Shown here: in pieces, positions 29,681 to 40,537 of the stretch
Position numbering within the stretch: the first letter of the stretch is position 1
How the letters are laid out: every line of letters begins with the position of its first letter
Source: Paramacrobiotus metropolitanus
Taxonomy: Eukaryota > Tardigrada > Eutardigrada > Parachela > Macrobiotidae
Assembly (NCBI RefSeq): GCF_019649055.1
Contig: NW_026570568.1
Coordinates: 1 to 40,537, forward strand
Direction of reading: 5' to 3'
Length of the DNA stretch: 40,537 nucleotides
Made by a program: the position numbers and the translations under genes
The notes under the pieces: model-generated
Databases searched by the model: none
What the model was told of the DNA's origin: nothing
The model's input: the letters and a program-made list of their open reading frames with translations, nothing else

Positions 29681-30660
29681 TTCGGTTTGCTTTCCGACGA
29701 GACCTCTGATCCCCAGTGAAGGCAACAATCGGTCGAACTACGCTGATCGCCTATAAGTAGGCCAGCAATCCCGCGACCATTCATCATACGGATCTCATTT
29801 GAGATCCGCAGCGCGACGGATTACATACGGGTCGGCGCCTAAAGTAGGTCCCCGCAGCTCCCGGCGCAAAACTGCGTTCGGTACGTCCCTGTTGACCAAA
29901 TAAGCACCCTACCGGGTTGCGTTGATACGGGTCAGCGTCTAAAAGTAGACCTCCCGCAGCTTTGGCTCCCGGCGCAAAAACTGCGTTCGGTACGGTCCTG
30001 TAACTCCATTACGCCCTATCGGGTGCGCTGCGGCTCTCACGGTAGAAGAGGGTGAAGAGGAACGACGGAGCAGCAGTTTGGACGAGAAAAAACTCGGTAA
30101 GACCAGACTGTGACGCTTAGGGTTTTCGTAGAACTTTCGAAAATTTCGAGGTTTCCGCGTAGAACCTAACTTTAAAATTCAATAACTCTTGAACCGCTTA
30201 TCCGATTTGCCTAAAAATAGCATTTTCGGATTCCTCGTGAAATTTTGTACTAAGAAAGTAAAACAGAACTCTCGAGAAAATTTTCCTTGATTTTTACCGA
30301 ATTTCGGCGAAAAACAACCGCCATTTTGTCCAGCCGGAATTTGCGAAAAAGTCGCGTGACGTCAGCGTGGTGATTTTCCATAAAATTTCGACCAATCAGA
30401 ACACGTGGAAACTTCCCCTGTTATAACTCGTAGTGACTCATATTGTTTTTAAATTTTGCTCACGGCACGCTACTCGTGACGTAGAGCTAATTGCAAGACC
30501 ATTTCTGTACGTGACGTCACACTGGTCAGTAACGTAACTAGGGCCATAGGGAGCTAACGCTGAACCTGAGCTCTAGCACACCTGACCAGCACCAACCAGC
30601 GACAGCTAACCCACCGTTCCGGTCCGACCAAGACCAAAGAAATCTTCAAGTCCCAATACC
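29681..30660 (+). other. Leader of the large gypsy element
   Basis: About 1 kb of non-coding sequence. It contains a 110-bp tandem repeat (29825-29934 and 29935 to about 30044) with ATACGGGTC and GGCGCAAAA-ACTGCGTTCGGTACG blocks, and an AT-rich region (30170-30300). Its last part (30356-30527) has a homologue in reverse complement at 369-541. A short hairpin CGGATCTC-ATTT-GAGATCCG lies near 29790. Confidence 0.6.
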
Positions 30661-30725
30661 ATGGGCCAAATCAAAGCGCCTTGGCCAAGGTGATGCTATA
30701 CCAGCCATGACAACTCCAACGGAGA

Positions 30726-33362
30726 TTGCTCAGTCCAATGGACAGGCGCCAACCCAACGAATACAAAAGTAGCTGGGAAGAACTACGCCCGCGTGAACCA
30801 GCGGACCTTACGGTTTCCGTAACGCCAAACACGGCAGCTCTGATCCAGACGAGAAACTCGGCCGGCTCACGAGTTCGGTCGAGGCCAGAGCCAGGCGGGA
30901 CAAACAAATCCTGCCGGCTGACCTGGAGACCAGCGATGAAAGCCTGGACGCCACCCGACGACACATTCCTGGAGGCATCCGACGAACTGTCCGAGGCCAA
31001 CCAGCCTCTGGACAGCCAACCTGGCGCCGATAGACGGCCCAGGCCAACAGTGTCCCCGACTTGGCGCACCAACCGGCCATACCTGGTCTCGGGCCAAGTC
31101 CAACCTGCGGCGCCAACGGCAAGCTACAGGTGAGACAAGCACGCACTGATGGACCAGAGCCAAACAACTTGGCCCCGGTCCAACCTTGATGTCCAGGATC
31201 TGACAGCACGTCCAGCCCTATCGGGCTTGGACCAGATCCAACCTGAGGTGCCAACGGCGGCCAAAGGTGGACGCAAAGCAAAGGGCCAAGCCAGAAAGGC
31301 TGGTCCAAAGGCACATGACCGGGGCCAACAGCCCGTGAGTCAGTCGCCACTCATGTTTGAAGTCGATGGCTCAACCCCTGCAACGCCATCGCTAACCAAT
31401 GACGTCATCGGCGCGTCTGGTCCGTCCAAACCGGACGGAGAGCCAATCGTGGACCTGGCACAACTTAGCAGGGCCACAGCCAGGATGGACCTAAACCGGC
31501 CTTCCTGGGACACAACCCGCGCCAGCGTCACTCCGCCAAAGCTGAACCAGGCAACCCGGCCCGAAGAAATCGACGAAGTCGACCAACTCAGGACCACAGT
31601 ACGGACCTGACTAAACAGCTGGCGGACATGGCAGAAGCAGCCCTGCTATCCGAACGTTGGATGCAGGATGAGATCTGCCGACATAAAAACCTTGCGGTCC
31701 AATCGGACGTAGATACAACGTGTCTCGGCCATACTGGCCCAGACCCAACTTGAGCTAACCCAGCTCAAGTTGTCACCATGTCCTAACGCTGAGCGAGACC
31801 AGCTCAACAGGACAATCCACAGCCTAGAAATGGCTGTGGCGGGCCTTGAAGCCCTGCTCACTTCTACGAGGACTGAGCTGGCCAAAGCCAAGGATGACTT
31901 GGCTGCGGCCCGGACCACCATTGACGACACCGACTCTGAGGCGGACCGCCTACAGAGAGAAAATGAACGTCTTAATGAAGACTTGGCCAACCTGCAGGAC
32001 GAAATCAACCGCCTGCGGAACGGCTACAATCTTCTCTATGAGAGCCACCAGAATCTCATGAAAACTATCCAACAAGGAGGACTGATGAGCCAAACGGTTC
32101 AGCAGAAGGAGGCACAGAACGTGCAACTCCAGCAACAAATCGTTCTCCAGAGCCAGCTCAACACCGAAGCAACCATTCGGGCACAACTTGAGCAAAACAG
32201 CGCCATTGGACATCAAAACTTCGTCCAATTGGAGCAGGCCTTCAACCAAGCCAAACAGGTGATCCAGGGCCAACATGACCGAATCATCACCTTGGAGGCC
32301 AATAACGCCGGCCTGGTCAAAGACTACCAGGCGGCCACCCAACGCATAACTCAGCTGAACGAGGACCTGGAAAGGCTTAACATGGAAAACGCCTGTTTAG
32401 ATGCGGAGAAATCACATCTCGCAGATATAAACTCCGAGTTGTCCGCAGAACCACCATCCTACCACACCTTTCCAGACTCGGATACACAACGCCGACAAGA
32501 AAAAGTCGACGAGGCTCTGCGGCAGGGCCAACGCTTCTACCGCGAGCCAGTGTATCATCAGCAGAATTACCATGTGAATATGGCTGTGGAAGGATCACCG
32601 GTTGGAGATCCTCCAAAGGGACCAACCATACCTGCGCCTCCCAGCCCAGTGGACCGTGGAACATCAACGGCGACAGTAACACTGCCGCCACCACCAATCC
32701 CGGTCACCACAACAGCCACTATTGGTCCAACGACGATAGTGACACCTGCAACGCAGACTTATCTGTCTACGTCATGGCCAAGCTTTGACCCAAGCCACAG
32801 CCACTTTGGGTCAAAGCCATCGTACCCGTCCTTGTATCCGTCAATATTCCTGAACATGGACTTCAACTTCAGTCCACAACCGGCCACAAGCCAGGCTCAC
32901 ATCAGCAGCATGGATCCAAACCGACCAGCCAGCCGAGCCTTATGTTCGGGCCATCGGCCATGCAAGGACAGATAGAGGCCAAAGTGGTACACCAACGGTG
33001 CAACCACCATTAGTAGGCCAACTAGTTTATTTGGCCCTCCTATCACGGCGGCAGCCCCAACGGGCCAAGCTCAGCCACAGATGGGCCAAACCACGCCCAC
33101 GGGCCAAAACGTGCCCCAACCATCAGGCATACCGCCAACAGCGGCCATGCCACCGTGACCAGCAGCTCAACCAGGCCAGGGCCAAACTGCGCCCATGCTG
33201 GTCCAGCTCCCGAATGGAGCATACGCATGGATCGCGTCCAACGGAACTATCCAAATCGTACCGGGCCAACCAATGGGCCCAACTCAGCAAGTGCCGCTGA
33301 TACCACAGCATAACACCTGCCCCATCACCACTGGTCAGCCCAGCTCTTCACAACCAGAGAGC
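30726..33362 (+). pseudogene. Gag-region protein with long coiled coil, degenerate
   Basis: Frame 30726-32975 is nearly open, with stops at 31131-31133, 31608-31610 and 31713-31715 and a short detour into another frame at about 31605-31725. The first part is Pro/Gln/Ser-rich and low in hydrophobics. From about 31560 to 32430 heptad-like Leu spacing (AERDQLNRTIHSLEM, ELAKAKDDLAAARTTIDDTD, DRLQRENERLNEDLANLQDE) predicts a coiled coil of about 270 residues. A Pro/Thr-rich tail follows, and in a third frame (33040-33300) a Gln/Pro/Gly-rich segment with VQLPNGAYAWIASNG. No match to a known gag domain. A structural or particle-assembly role is inference. The start is uncertain. Confidence 0.55.
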
Positions 33363-33373
33363 AAATAAAGGAA

Positions 33374-34522
33374 ATGGCCCAAGAGATGGGAAAAGCCAAC
33401 GCGAGAGCTGAAGTCCGCACCGAGTTACCAAAATTTGATGGTAACAAGACAATGGTGAAAGGATGGCTAGCAGCACAGGTCCGACGGATCTGTAAGCAGT
33501 CGTCCGATCTGAACAAACCGGATCCGACTTATGAGTTGCATTTAGCATGGCCCTATCGGACCCTGTAAAGGAATGGTACCCTGGCCAAGCCAATCGCGAA
33601 GACGAGGACGGCTGGACGGTAGAAGAGTGGCTCCAAAAATTTGCCACTCGATATGGCGACGATAATCAGCAGGCCACTGCTATGGGGGAAATTACCCACC
33701 GGTATTATCAACACCTGACTGAAACCCCAGAGCAGTATTACGACGCCATGCTGACCCTCCAGACGCGCGCTGGCTTGGATGACACCATGACACTCCACTT
33801 CTTGAGAGAGAATGTGAAGGAGCCAGAACTGCGCCGCGCTCTGGATATCCGGATACCAAAGTCACCGGCAGAATTCCGGGACTATGTCCGGCAATACACA
33901 ATGGGAAAGCTGGAGTACGATAAAGGTACGCGGATACCCAACCATCCGAACGGCCATACAAACGCCACCAGCCCAGGTCGTACCGCAACAACCGGCATTT
34001 TATCCCCCGAAAGCGACGCAAGCCCAAATTGAGGCAACATATGCCGCCATCGCGGCCTTGAACTTAGCCTCCCCACAACGAGGGCCTACACCGCCCAACG
34101 GCGGTAGTGGCGGCTATGGCCAGGCCCGAAACCAGGGCAACTTTGGCTACAGCCAGGGCAACAGCGGCGGAGGACAAAAGGGCAAGTTCTCTAAGGGCCA
34201 AAACGCCAGCTTCAATGGAAACCAAAGCGGCAACAGCCCTGGAGGACAAAACCGAAGCCCAGGAGGCCAGAGCGGCCAACGCCAGACTCTGAGCCCCGAA
34301 GAGGCCCGCAGACAAGAAGACATGTATATCGACAGAGTCGAGCGCATGTTCGAACGATGGGCCAAAGACGGAATTATCACCTGCAACCACTGCCTGTGGG
34401 GAAACCACCCAACCGAGGGCTGTGGCGCAAACAGGCCATATGGCGAAAATCCAAACCGGAAATGGTATTTGATTGGCGAAACGCTATCAGAAAGGCTACC
34501 CTACCGGGTCAGCCAATCCTAA
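33374..34522 (+). pseudogene. Gag capsid and zinc-knuckle region
   Basis: Capsid-like sequence in three frames: RTELPKFDGNKTMVKGWLAA, then DGWTVEEWLQKFATRYGDDN with EQYYDAMLTLQTRAGL and ELRRALDIRIPKSPAEFRDY, then a Gly/Gln/Ser-rich linker. The zinc knuckle CNHCLWGNHPTEGC (34382-34423) is an exact C-x2-C-x4-H-x4-C. Frameshifts lie near 33545 and 33930, and a stop at 34520. It would bind and package the element RNA. Confidence 0.75.
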
Positions 34523-35490
34523 CCCGCTTCGGCTTAGTGCCACCCAAACAACCCAGACCACTACGTGGTATGGGGGACTGGCAGCCGAAGGCAATCCACC
34601 GGCTCAGGAAATGGTCGGTGGCGGCAACCGGCAGAACGGTCCAAAGCAGGGATACCAGACGCCAGCCAACGAAAGGGCAGCGCTACCACCCATACCGACC
34701 AGCTGGTGAAGCCAAATGGCAACGGCGGCGGCGGTTCTAGCCGGGCCAGCCCAACCGCGGAATGCTTAAGGTCGGGGAGTATCGGCAACTCACCTGACCT
34801 AAGACCGGAACCGAAACCGCCGGACATAACCCATTATTTAACTAATCCGTACTTAACCAACCCTACATGGATCCCAACCAACCTCTATGGCTCAACAGCC
34901 CACCAGTGGATCCAGGCTCAGCGGCAAACCAGCGCTTGAGCCACTGGCTCTAAAATGATGCCAGGCCGACAGTCGCACTGCAGGCGACCAAGTCGATTTT
35001 GAGCCTCAACCAACCCTAAGGCCAACCGATCCCCAAAACTCGGAGCCTCAACCCTAAGGCCAACCGAACATGGCAAAGCGAGACGTCGCACCACGAATAT
35101 GACGTACCTAAATCGGCGTCAGACACATCCTCCGACAGCGCAACGGAAGGATGGTCCGTACAAGATACGGACAGCGAGGTCGGATCCTAAAAGATTGATA
35201 CAACCGAACCTCTTGAGGCGTCTACCGACCCTGAGCTCCAGAACTGTGGACAACCCTCGGCACCACACCAACGGTGCGAACCATAAAAGCTCACGACCTT
35301 CCTTAACAACAAAAGCATTCGAATTTACGGGTTGCGGAAACATCACCACAGGAAGAGTCTGTCCAACGGGAGCTATCACTCAGTACGCTTCTGACGATCC
35401 AGTGACCAGTGTCGCCAATCCCCATTGTACCAGTGATGCGGGAAGTGACAGTTGGCCTGATGAGAATCGTAAACCGAAAACCGACAGAGC
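34523..35490 (+). other. Degenerate linker between gag and protease
   Basis: No frame stays open for long. Pro/Asn/Thr-rich fragments occur in all three frames. GGCCAA-like motifs recur through 30.6-34.9 kb, reflecting the element's own codon bias. No domain recognised. Confidence 0.5.
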
Positions 35491-35823
35491 ATGGACGCAC
35501 AAAGTCCAAACCGACCAGTCCACACGCTCTATGCTGGACACTGGAGCAGAGACATCCTCATCAGCCAGCATTCTGCACCGCCAATGGCACTAAAACGAGC
35601 CATTAGGACGGAACACCAAAATCTCTTGGTGTCGGCGGACAAACTGCCTTTGTGGTTCTCCTACTGCTGCACCGTACCGGTGACACTGCAGGGGATACAA
35701 GAGCCACCACACGTTCTTCGTCCAACCGACGTTAACGGACGCACGTACTACTTGGCTGTGACTATCTCCACCCAAGTTTACGTTCATCTAAGCCAAACGA
35801 AGAAATCGTTTGGGACGCGGTAG
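35491..35823 (+). pseudogene. Retropepsin-like aspartic protease
   Basis: Active-site motif LDTGAE with D-T-G-A at 35537-35548. The following beta strands are found one frame over (DILISQHSAPP, then VTLQGIQEPPHVLRP and TYYLAVTIS), so a frameshift follows the motif closely. About 100 residues, the normal size for the family. It would cleave the Gag-Pol polyprotein. Confidence 0.6.
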
Positions 35824-37115
35824 AAGTCACATCCCGATACCAGAGGCACTGGACCCGATGATGAAGTGAGTTAATCGGCTTGATCACCCGAAAGGTTCTC
35901 CTTCTACCTGCTGGGAATGCCTGGACACCATTGAAAGCCTCATATGGGAGCTGCGCGTCCATAACGCAATCGAGCGTTACATGACCCAATTCCGTGCAGG
36001 CATACTAAGTTGAAATCACGGATAGTAAAGACTATCCTGACAGGTACCGGGGCCAACGGCCGGTGCCAGACAGAGAAATTAAGGAGAACCTGGTCCAGCG
36101 CTACAAAACTTGGTTCACAGGAGTCAGAAATTTCCTGGAATACCGCGTTAACCAACTCCTTGCTCTAGAAGAGAGGCCATTGAAGACAAAGGCGAACCAC
36201 TAACGTGGCCGCAAATTGCCGAATAATACGGACCATTCGCCCAAGAACTGGACGACTTGGTCCAAGAAGGAGATTATGGAGGACGAACGTTCAGCCCTAG
36301 TGTGGGAATACAGAGAGTACTACATGGAAATGCCCGAAAGCACTCCAAAAGATGTGCACGGATCTCTTCGATGACATCATAACGACTTCTTGAAGACAAG
36401 TGGCCCAACACCCTGGCTTAACCGTCAGCATATGGCCAAAATATGACTTGAGCCTGACTAACGTCAGACTATACCGAACCATTGCCAGAAGCTGCACCGC
36501 ACATAGCGACAAGAGTGGGCTTCAATGATGGCCCACACCCGGATCAGGGGAGGCCATCGAAGGGACACCAGCCGGAATGAGCAGGACCCTTCATCAGAGG
36601 AAGTCCAACTGATTTGTCCTCTTATGTGGAGACGGCGTTGAAGCGGGTAATACGGGCCATACAAACCCGTTCGACTCAACGTTGGGCAAAAGGCCGACCA
36701 GCCTCGCCACTCCCTAATGGGAACCGTCCAACCACTTTGGCGGAACCGGACGAACCTGAAAACAGGAATCGCAACCGGAGCGCCAGAGATCCAAGAAAGG
36801 ATTCATGCTGAACCGGCACCAACAGTGGCCGGCGGCGCGCCAACCTCTAACGAGGACAAAGGCCAAAAACCTGAGCAGGACGATAAACCTGAGTCTACCG
36901 ATTCGACGTCCAAAGCTCAAGTGACTCACCGACACGGACTCTGATAATCAATCATCGGAGGAGTCGAGTGATGACGAAGATGACGCAGAAATCCTTCACC
37001 TGGGCCGAAGCACCCACCATCCGCCAAACCAGATGGCACCGGCAGATGGAAGGCCTTAAAGAGAAAAAGGAGGTCGTCTTTCGCATAAGCGGTATACCAT
37101 ACCAGCTTACTCAAC
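35824..37115 (+). other. Protease to RT spacer, first part, heavily decayed
   Basis: Short fragments only. A Glu/Asp/Pro-rich stretch (about 36770-36990) occurs in alternating frames. No domain recognised. The spacer is unusually long for a gypsy pol gene. Confidence 0.45.
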
Positions 37116-37955
37116 ATGCTGCTAAGGTCCACATACAGAACCATGGACCCGAATCGCCCAATCTACTTTAACTCGTTGGTGATGACACACCGCCAGCTCT
37201 TACCGATCGAGGCGAAGGTACATACCCGTCACGACGAGTACGCATGGATTCAAATCCAAAATAAGTCCATGCGAGACCAGATCCTGCGCAAAGGTGCCAG
37301 AATCGGCTACATGTACTACAGCGATTTACATGGAGCGGACATCAGGGAGGACGGAGTAGACTGGGACATACCAGCCGCCAGTGCCTTACCATGGCCAAAA
37401 GAGGCGGGACATAACCCTACCAGACAGCGAGTCATAACTGACTACGCTAAGGTACGGGCAAGTGTAAAAACGGAACTCCCACCGGAGTCCATTACACCAG
37501 TCCAAGTCACCATCGACTTCGAAGTGGACCCAAGGCGGAGGCTAATGTACCTCGGAAGCCAGGACACTAAACGAAGTCTGGCCATGCTCGACGGACCAGT
37601 CCAGCATGACGGCAAATGCTTCACTATATTGGTCTCTAATTACTCCAAGGAGCCCCACATCCTCCGTAAAGGAATGGACATGGGCCGGGTAGAGCCATAT
37701 GAAGCCATTACAGATAAGGACGAAGAATTCGCCCAGATCAATTCCCTCCAGACCGGAGAGGAAGATCCTGAAGTGGAGCGCGAAATTCGCGCTCATCATG
37801 TCACACTTCGGCGATCACCTGACCGAAGAGCAGACCGCTCTACTCCGTCAGGACTTAGGAACTCCGGGCCATATTCCCGACGTCCAAAAGCCTTACGGCG
37901 ACGTTAAAGGAGTGACCCACGTCATAGAAGTTGGCGACGCTGCACCAATTAAATG
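37116..37955 (+). pseudogene. Pol linker upstream of RT with paired beta-rich repeats
   Basis: A 263-codon frame contains two similar beta-hairpin-like segments: AWIQIQNKSMRDQILRKGAR followed by IGYM, and TILVSNYSKEPHILRKGMDM followed by GRVEP. Both resemble the N-x-PI-x-[IL]-x-KG-x-x-[IL] pattern common between protease and RT in gypsy elements. Near 37790 the frame shifts into TEEQTALLRQDLGTPGHIPD, ending HVIEVGDAAPIK, the usual lead-in to RT. Confidence 0.6.
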
Positions 37956-37956
37956 A

Positions 37957-39120
37957 ACCCGAACGAGTTGGAAGGGACGAGTTCATCAATAAGCACGTCC
38001 AAGAAATGTTGGACCAAGGCGTAATTGAACCGTCCATGGCAGCGTGGAGTTTCCCAGTGGTCCTCGCCTCGAAGAAAAACGGCGACGGGACCATGGGCAC
38101 CAGGTTCTGCATAAACTATATAAAGCTGAACTCAGTGACCAAGAAGAATAATTACCCACTGCCCAATCCAGACGAACTTCTGGATCAATGTGCAGGCAAC
38201 GCCTATTACGGCAAGGTAGATTGTCAGTCCGGATTCTGGCAAATCCCCATGGATCCAGCGTCGATGGACTACACTACCTTCGTGACTCCAGAAGGGATGT
38301 TCCGGTTCAAACGAATGCCGTTTGGCGTCTGCAACGGGCCAGCCACATTCCAAATGACAATGGACAAGATTATGGCGCCAGCACGCAAACAAGGCGGCGT
38401 CTTCGCATACATCGACGACGTGATATTCTTCGGCAAAACATTCGAGGAATTCAGGAAGGCGTTCAGAAATACGCTCCTCTGCCTCAGAGACGCCGGATTC
38501 ACAATAAAACCGTCGAAATGCGAATTTGGAATGGAGAAACTCCAATTCCTTGGACACATCCTCAGCAAGGATGGTGTCCATACTGACCTCGAGAAGGTAG
38601 CGGCCATCGCCGAGAAACTACCGCCCAAGACCGAGCGTCAACTTCGCTCGTTTCTTGGACTCGCTAACTACTACCGGAAGTTCATCCTGGGCTACGCCCA
38701 GAAGACTTCCAAGATGTATGAACTCCTGCGGAAGGAAAGTTCAGTGAAGAAAGACTGGACCGACGCCCACACCGCTGAGTTCAACGAAATCAAAAAGGCC
38801 CTAACGGAAGCCCCAATATTGGCCAAATTCGATGCGACCAAACAGACCACCATCGAATGTGATGCAAGTGGCGCTGGCATCGGAGCCATACTCAGCCAGG
38901 ACTCGAGGCCAATCGCCTACGCAAGCCGTGTCCTACATGGAGCTGAGAAGAACTACGGCGTGACCGAATGGGAATGTTTAGCCGTAGCCGTTTAACCCTC
39001 GTCTTACTCGATGGGCCCTCGCCTTACAGGGAAGGGACATTACCATTGAGTACAAACCAGGCACATTCTGTGACAACGCTGACGCATTGTCCAGATGGCC
39101 ACTCGAACGGGACGATGACA
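37957..39120 (+). pseudogene. Reverse transcriptase and truncated RNase H
   Basis: The frame 37931-38995 is open. It holds MLDQGVIEPSMAAWSFPVVL, the motif A aspartate in KVDCQSGFWQIPM (38219-38221), MPFGVCNGPATFQ and the catalytic YIDD (38408-38419). Then come FLGHILSKDGV, SFLGLANYYRKF and the RNase H start IECDASGAGIGAIL (first Asp at 38861). The frame stops after ECLAVAV. The RNase H C-terminus (RWALALQ, ITIEYKPGTFCDNADALSRW) resumes in another frame at about 39005-39100. The roughly 50-60 residues normally between, including the second catalytic region, are missing. RT itself could fold, but RNase H could not work. Confidence 0.85.
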
Positions 39121-40319
39121 AAGGCCCACATGAAGAGTTGGACCAAGTCCCTAACTTCGAGGATTACAAAGACGAGATTCCAGCACGCATCATAAAGGTG
39201 CGCAGGTTGCAAGTCACGGATGAGGACCCCGCAAATGAATGGGACAAGCCTCTCCTTCCCGATTGCAACGCAATCACAGATTGTGACCAGTTCAGCACGG
39301 CGGACATAAGGGTGATCAATGTACCGGCGCCCACACCGGGAGAGCCAGAGCCCGAAGTCCCACCGTGTCCAGAAAAAGTCACGGACCGCACCGCGCAAGA
39401 ACTGCGACGGATGCAACGTGACCCAACTCTGGCCAAGAAAATCCATGAGTTGGAACACCAAAGCGAAATGGACAAGAGGTCCAAATTACGCGAACACTAT
39501 CAGATGGACAAAGGTGTGCTCTACCGACTCACCGACATCAATGCGAAACTCGAAAGGAGATTCGTTGTCCCTCTGTTCATGCGGAAGAACATTATCCAGT
39601 CCCTCCATGATGGAAAAACAGGGAACCATTTTGGATACCGCAAGACTATTGAAGCAGCCAAGCTCCGGTATTACTGGGACCGCATGAGCTGCGACATACA
39701 CGACTACATCGACCGATGTCAGACGTGCATTTTCGGCAAAGTACCGCGGCGAGCTACCTACGGTATGCTGCAGCCGACCGAAGCTGTTGCGCCATGGTAC
39801 CGCGTCTTTGCTGACTTCAAAGGACCTCTACCGGTGACCCAAACAAAGAAATACCGGTACATCGCTGTGGTGGTCGACCAAATGACGAAGTTCACCATAG
39901 CCCGGCCGACCAAGACAAATTCGGCCAAGGAATTTGAAAAGTTCTTTGTCGAAGAAGTCGTACTAAAGTACGGCATGCCACATACAATGCACTCCAACCG
40001 GGGCACGCATTTCACGGCAAAATCTTTCGCCAAAGTGGCGAAAATCTTCGGCATTGAGCAGACCTTCGGATCCGCGTATCATCTAGAGGGCCAAGGCCAA
40101 GTCGAACGCCAGATGCAGACCATCTGGGACGGAATTCGCAACTTTGGCGGTGCCGGCGACGAACATCGTTGGCACAGGGCCCTACCTTACGTGATTTCCG
40201 GCATGAACCGTGCCGTTCACGCAACCACTGGATTCTCGCCATACCACATGTTGTTTGGACGAAATACAGCCATACCAGCGTCTCGCTGGGACCAACGTCC
40301 CAGAAACTTTTACGACTAA
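39087..40319 (+). pseudogene. Integrase with altered catalytic triad
   Basis: Zinc-binding H-x6-H (His at 39606 in LHDGKTGNHFG) and CQTC (39717-39728). Core: first Asp in FADFKGPLP (39813-39815). The second position reads HSNRGTHF with Asn (AAC, 39996-39998) where the family has Asp. Glu in GQVERQ is at 40104-40106. Spacing from the Asn to the Glu is 35 residues, as in D,D35E. One G-to-A change would explain the Asn. Nearby YHPQT is YHLEG. The stop at 40317-40319 is premature, since related sequence continues in another frame. Confidence 0.85.
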
Positions 40320-40537
40320 CGAACGTTATGTCAAGAGGATGCAGCAGCGCCTGAACCGGGCGCATGAAATTGCCAAAACGCGGATCGAAGAAGGGTTCCT
40401 ACGGGATGCGGCCATCTATAACAAGAAGAAGTCGCAGGCCGAGTTCAAGAAACGGGACATGGTCACCTAAAAGAACATGGTGGACGACCCGACTAATCCA
40501 AACAAGTTCGAAGGCGTCTACATTGTTATCAGCATAC
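40320..40537 (+). pseudogene. Integrase C-terminal part, partial
   Basis: In a frame shifted from the core: YVKRMQQRLNRAHEIAKTRI, then KKSQAEFKKRDMVT and TAA at 40468-40470. In-frame sequence after the stop (DDPTNPNKFEGVYIVIS) resembles the GPY/F-like end of gypsy integrases. The element continues beyond the window. Confidence 0.6.

Larger units (their letters stand above)
29201..40537 (+). mobile_element. Large degenerate Ty3/gypsy retrotransposon, runs off right edge
   Basis: The order is 5' LTR, primer site, leader, long gag region with coiled coil, capsid and CCHC knuckle, protease, linker, reverse transcriptase, RNase H, integrase. RT before integrase defines the Ty3/gypsy order (established). 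At least 11.3 kb lies inside the window, which is long for the group, mainly because of about 2.7 kb of extra sequence before the capsid and long linkers around the protease. More than ten frame changes or stops, an RNase H deletion and an integrase active-site change show that the copy is dead. It is inserted in the gag of another element. Confidence 0.85.

Noticed and set aside
30661-30693. MGQ start resembling a myristoylated gag N-terminus
   Set aside because: The frame ends after ten codons at a TGA, and nearby frames give no continuation that could be shown.
31149-32975. Host intermediate-filament or myosin-like gene suggested by the coiled coil
   Set aside because: It lies between an LTR/leader and a gag capsid in the same orientation with the same codon bias, so it belongs to the retroelement.

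Overview
This is eukaryotic, almost certainly animal, genomic DNA. Genes and gene remnants carry short GT-AG introns, one repeated remnant encodes a calcium-binding EGF-like motif (a metazoan signature), and the rest is dominated by decayed retrotransposons and MITE-like inverted-repeat elements. Nothing bacterial or phage-like (Shine-Dalgarno sites, operons, CRISPR) is visible. A small invertebrate with compact introns is the best guess. I considered a tardigrade, but cannot show it from the sequence.

Layout. 1-1743: the 5' part of an LTR retrotransposon on the minus strand that runs off the left edge (LTR, initiator-Met-tRNA-type primer site, long leader, start of an ORF). 1900-2451: fold-back MITE with TA duplications. 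2843-3238: solo LTR of the same family, with a 4-bp duplication. 3.69-4.44 kb: a second large fold-back. 6467-6888: third MITE. 7873-8163: EGF-exon remnant. 8.28-10.97 kb: a broken non-LTR retrotransposon (minus) with reverse transcriptase and a C-terminal zinc motif plus restriction-like endonuclease domain. 11523-12313: hAT-type MITE with a perfect 8-bp duplication. 12929-14940: the only recognisable host gene, a protein kinase fused to kelch repeats (minus, three exons, two probable frameshifts). 15.2-16.4 and 20.8-21.9 kb: two copies of a segmental duplication holding remnants of an unknown gene; a third, inverted copy lies at 24.8-25.3 kb. 16.4-16.9 and 27.2-27.7 kb: two copies of another unknown exon-intron unit. 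17.6-18.5 kb: a 51-bp minisatellite that changes orientation. 18955-19236: inverted second copy of the EGF exon. 19.5-20.5 kb: 5'-truncated second copy of the non-LTR element. 23.1-24.7 kb: two further inverted-repeat elements. 28501-29200: gag of one Ty3/gypsy element, cut by a second, very large one (29201 to the right edge) that carries an LTR, primer site, about 1 kb leader, an unusual coiled-coil gag region, capsid and zinc knuckle, protease, reverse transcriptase/RNase H and integrase. All of these are degenerate.

Functionally the window is a transposon-rich, gene-poor segment. The two LTR elements at the edges appear related (same primer-site type, same LTR polyadenylation module, homologous leader), so the window is framed by two members of one superfamily in opposite orientation. 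The most biologically interesting item is the kinase-kelch fusion. The most unusual structural items are the reoriented 51-bp (17-codon) minisatellite, the coiled-coil gag of the large gypsy element, and the several independent fold-back families with readable target-site duplications.
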